A stretch of DNA of 64,000 bases from an uncultured Collinsella sp. (lineage in GTDB: Bacteria > Actinomycetota > Coriobacteriia > Coriobacteriales > Coriobacteriaceae), in the NCBI GenBank assembly GCA_900541015.1, contig UQIB01000007.1:14359-78358 (forward strand), in the 5' to 3' direction. The translations under genes were made by a program, and so were the position numbers. How positions within the stretch are numbered: position 1 is the first letter of the stretch; every line of letters starts with the position of its first letter. Shown piece by piece: positions 31,970 through 39,156 of the stretch. Under the pieces are notes generated by a model. That model did no database searches and was not told the DNA's origin. It saw only the letters and a program-made list of their open reading frames with translations.

Positions 31970-32308
31970 ATGAAGACTATTAAGTCTCGGCAAGATTTCG
32001 AGCATGTGTTCAGTCAGGGGCGTCGTTTCAATCACCCTCTGATTCGAATGACCATATGTGAATCGGTTGGCGAAGGCGACTCCGGAAGGGTCGCCTTCGT
32101 TGGTGCTAAGCGACTCGGTTGTGCTGTCGTGCGCAACCGATCTAAGCGTGTGATGCGCGAGGCCGCCCGCAGCTGCGGATTTCCCGTTGCGGGTTATGAC
32201 ATCATCTTGTTTGCAACTCCCAAGACGAGGGTTTCCTCGCCGCAGGAGATGGACAAGGCGTTGCGTTCGCTTATGAAGCGCGCCGGCGTTGCCGGGGAGG
32301 AGCGATGA
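31970..32308 (+). CDS. rnpA: Ribonuclease P protein component
   Basis: 112 aa. Basic protein cofactor of the RNase P ribozyme for 5' maturation of tRNAs. Signature [19 protein letters not shown], with the conserved RNR motif. It starts 20 bases after rpmH with a weak ribosome site and overlaps yidD by four bases (ATGA). Confidence 0.95.
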   Translation: MKTIKSRQDFEHVFSQGRRFNHPLIRMTICESVGEGDSGRVAFVGAKRLGCAVVRNRSKRVMREAARSCGFPVAGYDIILFATPKTRVSSPQEMDKALRSLMKRAGVAGEER

Positions 32309-32529
32309 GCAATCACGTTTTGCGACGTGTTGCCATCGCTCCTATTCGCATATATCAACAGGTTATTTCGCCCTTATTGCCTGACGCCTGCATTTATTAC
32401 CCAACGTGCTCGCAATACGCCGTCCAGGCGATTGAGAAGCACGGTGTTTTGAGAGGCTGCTGGCTTGCCGTGAGGCGCATCGCTCGCTGCAATCCCCTGC
32501 ACGTCGGCGGTTATGACCCTGTGCCCTAG
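32305..32529 (+). CDS. yidD: Membrane protein insertion efficiency factor YidD
   Basis: 74 aa. Family signature [20 protein letters not shown] followed by [10 protein letters not shown] and [14 protein letters not shown]. Membrane-associated helper of YidC-dependent insertion. Overlaps rnpA by four bases, with GGGGAGGAGCG before the ATG. Confidence 0.96.
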   Translation: MSNHVLRRVAIAPIRIYQQVISPLLPDACIYYPTCSQYAVQAIEKHGVLRGCWLAVRRIARCNPLHVGGYDPVP

Positions 32530-32558
32530 CGGGCACTCGCTATCGGAGGAAAACTTAC

Positions 32559-33329
32559 ATGTGGGATTGGATCGTTAACATCCTTTTCGAGCTGCTCAAG
32601 CTCATCCAGACCTTTGCGGTCGACTGGGGCCTGTCCATCATCATCCTGGTGGTCATCATCCGTCTGCTGCTGACGCCGCTCATGCTCAAGTCGACCAAGT
32701 CGACGGCTCGCATGCAGGTGCTGCAGCCCAAGATGCTCGAGATCCAGGAGCGCTATGCCGACGATCCCCAGCGTCAGGCCGAGGAGATGCAGAAGTTCTA
32801 CAGCGAGAACAAGTTCAACCCCATGGCTGGCTGTCTGCCGCTGCTGATTCAGATGCCTATCCTGTTCGCCCTGTTTACATTGCTGCGCAACCTGCCGCAG
32901 TACTTTAACGACGGCACGTTCTCGTTCTTCAACATCCTGCCCGACCTGACCACCACGCCGAGCGCTTCCTTTGCCGATGGCTTTATGGTTGCACTGCCTG
33001 CGCTGGTTTGCCTGATCCTGTTCGCCGTCCTGACCCTGATTCCGCAGCTCTATATGTCGCGCAACCAGACCGGCCAGCAGGCTCAGAGCATGCGTATGAT
33101 GGCCGTTGTCATGACGGTCATGATGCTTTGGATGGGCTGGAGTCTTCCCGTTGGTGTTCTGCTGTACTACGACGTCTCGTCTGCTTGGCAGGTTATCCAG
33201 CAGATTTTTGTGACGCAGAAGGTCATCGACAAGGCGAAGGCCGATGAGGAGGAGCGTCTTAAGAACGCTCCGCTGCAGGTTGAGGTCACTCGTCGAGAGA
33301 AGAAGCCGCGCCCGCACAAGAAGAAGTAG
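32559..33329 (+). CDS. yidC: Membrane protein insertase YidC
   Basis: 256 aa, the short Gram-positive-type YidC/Oxa1. About five membrane helices; the conserved groove Arg lies in the first core helix (VVIIRLLLTPLMLKS), and NPMAGCLPLLIQMPILFALF is typical. The lysine-rich tail (REKKPRPHKKK) probably contacts the ribosome. No lipobox is seen at the N terminus. GGAGGAAAACTTAC lies before the ATG. Confidence 0.96.
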   Translation: MWDWIVNILFELLKLIQTFAVDWGLSIIILVVIIRLLLTPLMLKSTKSTARMQVLQPKMLEIQERYADDPQRQAEEMQKFYSENKFNPMAGCLPLLIQMPILFALFTLLRNLPQYFNDGTFSFFNILPDLTTTPSASFADGFMVALPALVCLILFAVLTLIPQLYMSRNQTGQQAQSMRMMAVVMTVMMLWMGWSLPVGVLLYYDVSSAWQVIQQIFVTQKVIDKAKADEEERLKNAPLQVEVTRREKKPRPHKKK

Positions 33330-33373
33330 TGGGATATCAATCTTATTTAGGTACCTAACTTTTGGAGTACGTT

Positions 33374-33943
33374 ATGTCTGAAGAGATCATCGAGGATATG
33401 CTTGAGGAGGTTGCCCCGCAGGTCGCGGGCGATTATCCCGAGATTGCACAGCGCTACAAGGCTGGTGAAGAGCTGACCGATGAGGAGCTCGACACCATTG
33501 CCGATGTTGCGATTTCCATCCTGCGTTCCATCCTTTCGCACTTCGATGCCGCCAACTCTCCTATCGATGAGTATGAGGGCGACGAGGGTGAGCTGATTTT
33601 GGATGTAACGGCTCCCGACCTTGCTGTTCTTATTGGCCGTCATGGTCGCACTCTTGATGCCCTTCAGGTTATGTTCTCTTTGCTGGTGAGCCGCAAGCTT
33701 GGCTTTAGGTATCCGGTTGTAGTTGACGTCGAGGGATACAAGAGCCGCCGTCAGGACAAGGTTGCCTCCATGGCTCAGTCTGCTGCCGAGCGCGCCATCC
33801 GCACTCATAAGAGTGTTTCGCTTCCGCCCATGAATGCCTATGAGCGCCGACTGGTTCACATTGCACTTCGTGGCAATGATGCCGTCGATACTCATTCTGA
33901 GGGTTCTGACCCTGATCGCCATGTGGTGATTGTTGCTCGATAA
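33374..33943 (+). CDS. jag: KH-R3H RNA-binding protein Jag/KhpB
   Basis: 189 aa. Type II KH-like domain around IGRHGRTLDALQVMFSLL, then an R3H domain (MNAYERRLVHIALRGND ... SEGSDPDRHVVI). The N-terminal 60 residues are acidic and I do not see the Jag_N domain found in many Firmicutes. ATG at 33374 after GGAGTACGTT. Last gene of the rpmH cluster, followed by a strong terminator. Confidence 0.94.
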   Translation: MSEEIIEDMLEEVAPQVAGDYPEIAQRYKAGEELTDEELDTIADVAISILRSILSHFDAANSPIDEYEGDEGELILDVTAPDLAVLIGRHGRTLDALQVMFSLLVSRKLGFRYPVVVDVEGYKSRRQDKVASMAQSAAERAIRTHKSVSLPPMNAYERRLVHIALRGNDAVDTHSEGSDPDRHVVIVAR

Positions 33944-33962
33944 TCTACTCGAGCTTATGCTT

Positions 33963-33993
33963 AGGGGACGTGGTTTCCACGTCCCCTTTTTTT
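33963..33993 (+). terminator. Terminator of the rpmH-jag operon
   Basis: 11-bp stem AGGGGACGTGG/CCACGTCCCCT with 3-nt loop, then a run of T. Very strong by appearance. Confidence 0.95.
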
Positions 33994-34039
33994 GTCAAAA
34001 GTTCTCGATACACTGATTTTTGTCAGAAAGGAGCTTTCG

Positions 34040-34777
34040 TTGTTAGTACTTACTGATCAGCAGGCTGACGAGATGTTGAGCCGTCTAACTTCCTATTGCA
34101 AAGAGTATTCCTTGAGCGTAACTGATGTTGAGCTGAGGAAATGTATTCAGCATTTGGATTTGGTTCTGGAAACAAATAAGACTACGAATCTTACACGTAT
34201 TCTTAACGTAGAAGATGCTGCGGTACTTCATATCCTTGACTCACTTGTTTTGCTCCCCTATGTCAATAAGGCTCCCGAGGGAGCTTTGCTCGATATGGGA
34301 ACAGGTGCGGGCTTCCCCGGTATTCCTTTAACCATAGCCACGCATCGTAAGGCTACTTATATTGACTCTGTTGGCAAGAAGGTTGATGCTGTCAATTCTT
34401 TTGTCCATGTTCTTGGATTGAAACATGCTCATGCGGTTCATGATCGTCTTGAAGAATATGCTCGAAGCCATAAGAAGCAGTTCTCTGTTGTAACCGCCCG
34501 CGCACTGGCCCCTCTACTGATTCTTGTTGAGTATGCGGCTCCGTACCTCAAGGATGGAGGGCTATTTGTTATCACCAAGGGTAATCCTTCGGATGAGGAG
34601 CTTGCTTCTGGCATGTCAGCAGCTAAGATTTGCGGCTTCACTTTGCTTCTGAATGACGCAATTGATTTGCCTGAGGGCTTGGGTCACAGGGAGTTCATTG
34701 TTCTTAAGAAGAGTCATCCAGCATCCGTTTCATTGCCTCGTGCAAATGGCATGGCAAAGAAGAATCCGCTTGCCTAG
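34040..34777 (+). CDS. rsmG: 16S rRNA m7G527 methyltransferase
   Basis: 245 aa. SAM-binding motif LLDMGTGAGFPGIPL and RALAPLLILVEYAAPYLK are family hallmarks. I use a TTG start at 34040 because AAAGGAG lies six bases upstream and the length then matches the family (about 240); further codons upstream enter the jag terminator. Visibly lower GC than genes left and right. Followed directly by the parS cluster. Confidence 0.94.
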   Translation: MLVLTDQQADEMLSRLTSYCKEYSLSVTDVELRKCIQHLDLVLETNKTTNLTRILNVEDAAVLHILDSLVLLPYVNKAPEGALLDMGTGAGFPGIPLTIATHRKATYIDSVGKKVDAVNSFVHVLGLKHAHAVHDRLEEYARSHKKQFSVVTARALAPLLILVEYAAPYLKDGGLFVITKGNPSDEELASGMSAAKICGFTLLLNDAIDLPEGLGHREFIVLKKSHPASVSLPRANGMAKKNPLA

Positions 34778-34778
34778 A

Positions 34779-34794
34779 TGTTTCACGTGAAACA
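34779..34794. promoter_or_regulatory. parS: parS site 1
   Basis: Exact TGTTTCACGTGAAACA, the consensus ParB binding site. It starts one base after the rsmG stop. Confidence 0.96.
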
Positions 34795-34817
34795 TAATAG
34801 ATACTAACAACATGCAG

Positions 34818-34833
34818 TGTTTCACGTGAAACA
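34818..34833. promoter_or_regulatory. parS: parS site 2
   Basis: Exact consensus 16-mer, 39 bp from site 1 and 39 bp from site 3. Confidence 0.96.
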
Positions 34834-34856
34834 TAGCGGTTGATATCGAATCGGAA

Positions 34857-34872
34857 TGTTTCACGTGAAACA
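34857..34872. promoter_or_regulatory. parS: parS site 3
   Basis: Exact consensus 16-mer, 39 bp after site 2 and 40 bases before the parA start, so ParB bound here could also affect the parAB promoter. Confidence 0.96.
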
Positions 34873-34911
34873 TCCTCCGTTTAACAGCTTTAATACACAC
34901 CAGGAGGGACC

Positions 34912-35712
34912 GTGGGATTTCGCGACGTTAAGCGTTCTAAGAGCGCAAAAGACACGCGTATCATTGCAATCATCAATCAAAAAGGTGGCGTCGGTAAGTC
35001 AACGACAGCTGTAAACCTAGCAGCAGCACTGGGCGAGCAAGGTCGTAAGACTCTGATTGTCGATTTTGATCCGCAGGGAAACAGCACCAGTGGATTTGGA
35101 ATTGAAAAAGAAGACCTTGATCACTGCATCTATGATGCATTGCTGAATGATGTGCCGGCAGAATCGCTTGTTCTCGATACAAATTGCAAAAAGGTATTCG
35201 TAATTCCGGCTACAATTCAGCTTGCAGGCGCCGAAATTGAGCTCGTAAGCGCAATTGCTCGTGAAACCCGCCTCAAAGATTTGCTTGAGCCGATTCAGGA
35301 CGAGTTCGATTTTATTTTTATTGACTGTCCTCCTTCGCTCGGCTTACTTACCATCAACGCCCTGACCGCAGCAGACAGCGTTTTGATTCCAATCCAATGC
35401 GAGTATTATGCACTCGAGGGCGTTACGAAGCTGCTTGAGTCGATGAAGATGGTTAAATCACGTCTGAACAAGGGTTTAGACACCTATGGTGTGCTTATGA
35501 CCATGTATGACTCGCGTACTTCTCTGTCAAATCAGGTTGTTGAGGAGGTTCAATCGTACTTTGGTGATAAGGCATTTAAGACGTTGATCCCCCGTACGGT
35601 TAAAATCTCTGAAGCTCCGTCTTTTGGAGAACCGGTAATTACCTATGCACCTCAAAATAAGGGTGCAAAAGCATATATGAACCTTGCAAAAGAGGTGATC
35701 AAGCGTGCCTAG
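34912..35712 (+). CDS. parA: Chromosome partitioning ATPase ParA/Soj
   Basis: 266 aa. Deviant Walker A QKGGVGKSTTAVNLA, Walker A' DFDPQGNSTSGFG, and Walker B FIDCPPSLGLLT. Works with ParB/parS to segregate origins. GTG start at 34912 with CAGGAGGGACC upstream. Overlaps parB by eight bases. Low GC like its neighbours. Confidence 0.97.
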   Translation: MGFRDVKRSKSAKDTRIIAIINQKGGVGKSTTAVNLAAALGEQGRKTLIVDFDPQGNSTSGFGIEKEDLDHCIYDALLNDVPAESLVLDTNCKKVFVIPATIQLAGAEIELVSAIARETRLKDLLEPIQDEFDFIFIDCPPSLGLLTINALTAADSVLIPIQCEYYALEGVTKLLESMKMVKSRLNKGLDTYGVLMTMYDSRTSLSNQVVEEVQSYFGDKAFKTLIPRTVKISEAPSFGEPVITYAPQNKGAKAYMNLAKEVIKRA

Positions 35713-36610
35713 TGTAAAGAAACGTGGCGGATTGGGACGTGGACTCAATGCTTTGGTCTCAGAGGCCGAGTATGAGACCGGTGGTTCGGCTGCATCGGCT
35801 TCGAATGCCGCATCTGAAATAAAACTACCTATTGAGGATATTGTTCCCAACCCTAATCAGCCGCGAATTCACTTTAACGAAACTGAACTTCGTGAGCTGA
35901 GCGAGTCAATCCAAGAACATGGCGTTTTGCAGCCGCTATTGGTTCGCAAGCATGGAAACGGCTATGAGATCATTGCCGGTGAGCGTCGTTACCAAGCGTC
36001 AAAACTTGCTGGTCTTGAGGAACTGCCTGTCATCATTAAAGATGTTAATGATGAAGAGATGCTAGCTCTTGCTCTTATCGAAAACCTTCAGCGTTCTGAT
36101 CTAAATCCCGTCGAAGAGGCTAAGGGCTACCGCCAGCTTATCGATGCCAGCGGTATGACCCAGGAGGCATTGTCAAAGGCTGTAAGCAAGTCACGCTCTG
36201 CAATTACAAACTCGCTGCGCCTTCTTGATCTTCCCGAAGTTGTTCAGCAGATGATTTTTGAGGGCAAACTTACTGCTGGTCATGCACGTGCAATTCTTGC
36301 AGTTCCCTATGAGGATGCACGAATTCGACTTGCTGAGAAGGTTGTTGCAGAGGGCCTTTCCGTAAGAGCGACAGAAAATCTTGCTCCGTTGTTTTCTGCC
36401 GGAGAGACACCTAAGACTCCGAGGCCTGCAACGCCTCAGTCTTTTAAAAAGGCTGCCCGTGTGCTTCGTCAGATTTTTAATACCAACGTGCGTGTGAAGA
36501 GCTCGCGAGGAAAGAATAAGATTGAGATTGAGTTTAAAGACGAGGAAGAGCTCTCTCGTATTCTTGGCGAAATGATTCAGTTTGATCAAGGAGACCAAGA
36601 TGAGGAATAA
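35705..36610 (+). CDS. parB: Chromosome partitioning protein ParB/Spo0J
   Basis: 301 aa. The N-terminal motif GGLGRGLNALV contacts ParA. The CTPase/ParB domain has IVPNPNQPR and box II IAGERRYQASKLAG; the HTH region follows (MTQEALSKAVSKSRSAITNSLRLL); the C-terminal dimer domain ends the protein. GTG start at 35705 within the end of parA. It binds the three parS sites upstream of parA. Confidence 0.97.
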   Translation: MPSVKKRGGLGRGLNALVSEAEYETGGSAASASNAASEIKLPIEDIVPNPNQPRIHFNETELRELSESIQEHGVLQPLLVRKHGNGYEIIAGERRYQASKLAGLEELPVIIKDVNDEEMLALALIENLQRSDLNPVEEAKGYRQLIDASGMTQEALSKAVSKSRSAITNSLRLLDLPEVVQQMIFEGKLTAGHARAILAVPYEDARIRLAEKVVAEGLSVRATENLAPLFSAGETPKTPRPATPQSFKKAARVLRQIFNTNVRVKSSRGKNKIEIEFKDEEELSRILGEMIQFDQGDQDEE

Positions 36611-36854
36611 GATTTTAACTGCGATTGCATTGGCGATAACCGTCGCAGCTGGTGCCTTTGCTGGCTATAAGATTGCGACAGACGATGAGCTTCGAGGTCG
36701 TTTGCTTCGTGGTGCGCAGGATATCGTCGATACTTCCAAGAAGAAAATGGATGTTATGACAGAAGATGTTGCTATGCGTACTGCTCAGGTAACGAAGAAT
36801 CCAAAGATTAATCAAGGTTGGGTTAGCAACCAATGGGAAAATGTAGGCTATTAG
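36600..36854 (+). CDS. Small single-TM protein at the end of the parAB operon
   Basis: 84 aa. A membrane helix at about residues 5-22 (ILTAIALAITVAAGAF) is followed by a charged amphipathic region (DDELRGRLLRGAQDIVDTSKKKMD), reminiscent of YtxH-type proteins but not identified. AAGGAG lies six bases before the ATG at 36600, which overlaps the end of parB by 11 bases, so it is translated from the same mRNA. Function unknown; a tie to chromosome segregation is only by context. Confidence 0.75.
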   Translation: MRNKILTAIALAITVAAGAFAGYKIATDDELRGRLLRGAQDIVDTSKKKMDVMTEDVAMRTAQVTKNPKINQGWVSNQWENVGY

Positions 36855-36884
36855 GTACCTAACAATTACCCAGTATATTTTGAA

Positions 36885-36925
36885 GGGTCCTTGTCTGATT
36901 CACGAGACAAGGACCCCTTATTTTG
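36885..36925 (+). terminator. Terminator of the parAB operon
   Basis: 12-bp stem GGGTCCTTGTCT/AGACAAGGACCC with 8-nt loop, then CCTTATTTTG. Confidence 0.88.
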
Positions 36926-36980
36926 CCCGTAAAAATGGGACCAGTAGCAGCAAAGCTAAAATTGTAGTCAATATATGAAA

Positions 36981-37013
36981 CAGTCCCGGTTGCATATCCT
37001 GCAACCGGGACTG
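36981..37013 (-). terminator. Hairpin after rlmN
   Basis: 14-bp perfect stem (36981-36994 with 37000-37013), 5-nt loop. On the minus strand it is followed by TTTCATATATT, a weak T-tract. Ends rlmN, possibly both directions. Confidence 0.75.
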
Positions 37014-37018
37014 TTCGA

Positions 37019-37034
37019 TGTTTCACATGAAACG
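37019..37034. promoter_or_regulatory. parS-like site downstream of rlmN
   Basis: TGTTTCACATGAAACG matches the parS consensus at 14 of 16 positions. It lies in the intergenic region about 2.2 kb from the main cluster. Confidence 0.55.
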
Positions 37035-37052
37035 TTTTGGAGTGCGACTCCC

Positions 37053-38105
37053 CTATGCGTTCTTATGAACTTTGAAGCGCTGCTTCAGCTGTCCGCAAGC
37101 GGCGTCAATATCGTTACCACGGGAGTTACGAATCGTGGTCTCGATGCCACGGGACTCAAGACGACGCTGAAGATCCTCAACCTTATGAATCGGCGATGGT
37201 TTGAGCGGGCTGCCCTCGATGTCGTTAAGCTGAATGAGGTTAACGTGGCACAGCGTTCCCTCGCAGAAGTCGCAGAGCGCCTGCATCTCGGGATTCGTAT
37301 CGTTGACGCCTTCAATCATGGCATACTCATAGGTCGGGCGGCGGCCAGTCTTCTCGGTGTAGAGCTGAAGCGCCTCGTGAAGGCGAAGCAGCGTGTACTT
37401 CTTAACACCGGGCATAAGCTTGTTGCGCGTCGACTGGATGGCGGAATGCAGGGAAACGGCAAGCGTGAACTGCTCGGGGATGTCGGCAAATTTGCGAATA
37501 CCGGGAATAACGCCGCTGGTAGAGACGGTGAGGTGTCGAGCGCCGATACCGATGCCATCGGGGTCGTTGAGGATTCGCAGTGCCTTGAGAACCTCGTCGT
37601 AGTTGGCAAACGGCTCACCCTGGCCCATAAAGACAACGCTCGTGGCGCGCTCGCCAAAGTCGTTGGATACATGAAGTACCTGGTCGACGATCTCTTGAGC
37701 GGTCAGAGAGCGCTTGAGGCCGTTGAGTCCGGTAGCGCAAAAGGCGCAGCCCATGCCGCAGCCTGCCTGGGTGGAAACGCAGACGGAAAGCTTGTTGCGA
37801 CGGGGCATGCCGACAGTCTCGACGGAAACGCCGTCGTGGTACTCGAGCAGATACTTGCGAGAGCCATCTTTGGAAACCTGCTTGGTTTGTTCAGTCGGCG
37901 TGTCAAAGGCAAAAGCCTCTTTAAGCTGTTCGCGGAAAGCCTTGGGAAGGTTGGTCATATCGTCAAACGAACAAACGTTCTTCTCAAAGACCCATTCAAT
38001 GAGCTGCTTCGCGCGGAAGGCGGGCTGGCCAAGTTCGGCCACAAGGTCGCGAATATCGTTTTGGCTCAAGTCGCGAATGTCCTGAGATTTAGTCCTGGGA
38101 TTCAT
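37053..38105 (-). CDS. rlmN: 23S rRNA m2A2503 / tRNA m2A37 methyltransferase RlmN
   Basis: 350 aa radical SAM enzyme. The 4Fe-4S motif is Cys116-x3-Cys120-x2-Cys123 (CGMGCAFC); FMGQGEPFANYDEV and NLIQLNDIEGS are family motifs, and the C-terminal catalytic Cys is in NDIDAACGQL. The N-terminal helical domain is typical (GQPAFRAKQLIEWVF). It points toward parAB and is divergent from ddl. Confidence 0.96.
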   Translation of the reverse strand: MNPRTKSQDIRDLSQNDIRDLVAELGQPAFRAKQLIEWVFEKNVCSFDDMTNLPKAFREQLKEAFAFDTPTEQTKQVSKDGSRKYLLEYHDGVSVETVGMPRRNKLSVCVSTQAGCGMGCAFCATGLNGLKRSLTAQEIVDQVLHVSNDFGERATSVVFMGQGEPFANYDEVLKALRILNDPDGIGIGARHLTVSTSGVIPGIRKFADIPEQFTLAVSLHSAIQSTRNKLMPGVKKYTLLRLHEALQLYTEKTGRRPTYEYAMIEGVNDTNPEMQALCDFCEGTLCHVNLIQLNDIEGSPLKPSPIHKVEDLQRRLESRGIETTIRNSRGNDIDAACGQLKQRFKVHKNA

Positions 38106-38120
38106 GGAAGCCTTTCGATT

Positions 38121-38150
38121 TTGGGGAAACGTAGAGGGTATCGCTACAAT
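38121..38150 (+). promoter_or_regulatory. Promoter of ddl-dinG
   Basis: TTGGGG (38121-38126), 18-bp spacer, TACAAT (38145-38150), about 40 bases before the ddl ATG. Confidence 0.6.
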
Positions 38151-38190
38151 ATGGTATCAGCTGCAGAAATTATAGAGGAGGAGTCTGCCC

Positions 38191-39156
38191 ATGCCGGGTA
38201 AAAGCCTAGAGAACATGCACGTAGCGGTCTTGGCGGGCGGTCATTCCGCTGAGCGCGAGATCTCGCTCAATTCGGGAAAGAACGTCGTGGTTGCCTTGAA
38301 GGAGGCCGGCTACACTTCGGTGGAGCTGCTCGACACGGCTGCCGATGATTTTATGGTAACCATGGCGACCGGCGGCTTTGACGTGGCGTTTATCGCCATG
38401 CACGGCGCCGGCGGTGAGGATGGCGCCATGCAGGGCGCCATGGAGACCCTGGGTATCCCCTACACGGCCTCGGGCGTGCTTGCCAGCGCCTGCGGTGCCG
38501 ACAAGGAGGTCTCTAAGCTCCTGTACGCCAAGGCGGGCATTCCTGTTGCCCCCGGCCTCGCGCTCGAGGTGGGCGATGAAGTCGATATCGATCATATCGT
38601 CGAGGTTTGTGGCGAGCGCTGCTTTGTGAAGCCGGCCGTCAACGGTTCCAGCTATGGCATTTCCCTGGTCCATGAGCCCTCCGAACTGCCCGCGGCAATC
38701 GCCAAGGCGTTTGAGTACGGCGACAAAGTGCTGGTCGAGAAGTGCATCGAGGGTACCGAGATCACCGTCGGCGTATACGGCGAGGACGACGTGCGCGCTC
38801 TGCCGATTGTCGAGATTCGCAAGCCCGAGGACTGTGAGTTCTACGATCTGGACGTGAAGTATGTCGACCCTACGGACATCCATCGCATTCCGGCGCAGAT
38901 TTCGCCCGAGAATTACGCTCGCGCTCAGGAGCTTGCCTGCGCCGCTCACAAGGCCCTCGGTTGCCTGAGTATCTCGCGCAGCGATTTTATCGTGAGCGAG
39001 GACGGCCCCGTTATCCTCGAGACCAATACCATTCCCGGCATGACCGATACGTCGCTGTATCCGGATGAGATCCGCCACACCGACGACATGACGTTCCCGC
39101 AGGTCTGTGACAGCCTGATCCGTATGGGTCTTCGTCGAGCGGGCATTGCATGCTAA
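38191..39156 (+). CDS. ddl: D-alanine-D-alanine ligase
   Basis: 321 aa ATP-grasp ligase making the D-Ala-D-Ala dipeptide of peptidoglycan. N-terminal GGHSAEREISLNSG, catalytic-loop region FVKPAVNGSSYGIS, and the metal site SRSDFIVSEDGPVILETNTIPGM split as in the family. Tyr in the ligase loop region (AVNGSSYG) is consistent with the D-Ala type. GAGGAGGAG precedes the ATG. Its last codons overlap dinG (ATGCTAA). Confidence 0.95.
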   Translation: MPGKSLENMHVAVLAGGHSAEREISLNSGKNVVVALKEAGYTSVELLDTAADDFMVTMATGGFDVAFIAMHGAGGEDGAMQGAMETLGIPYTASGVLASACGADKEVSKLLYAKAGIPVAPGLALEVGDEVDIDHIVEVCGERCFVKPAVNGSSYGISLVHEPSELPAAIAKAFEYGDKVLVEKCIEGTEITVGVYGEDDVRALPIVEIRKPEDCEFYDLDVKYVDPTDIHRIPAQISPENYARAQELACAAHKALGCLSISRSDFIVSEDGPVILETNTIPGMTDTSLYPDEIRHTDDMTFPQVCDSLIRMGLRRAGIAC

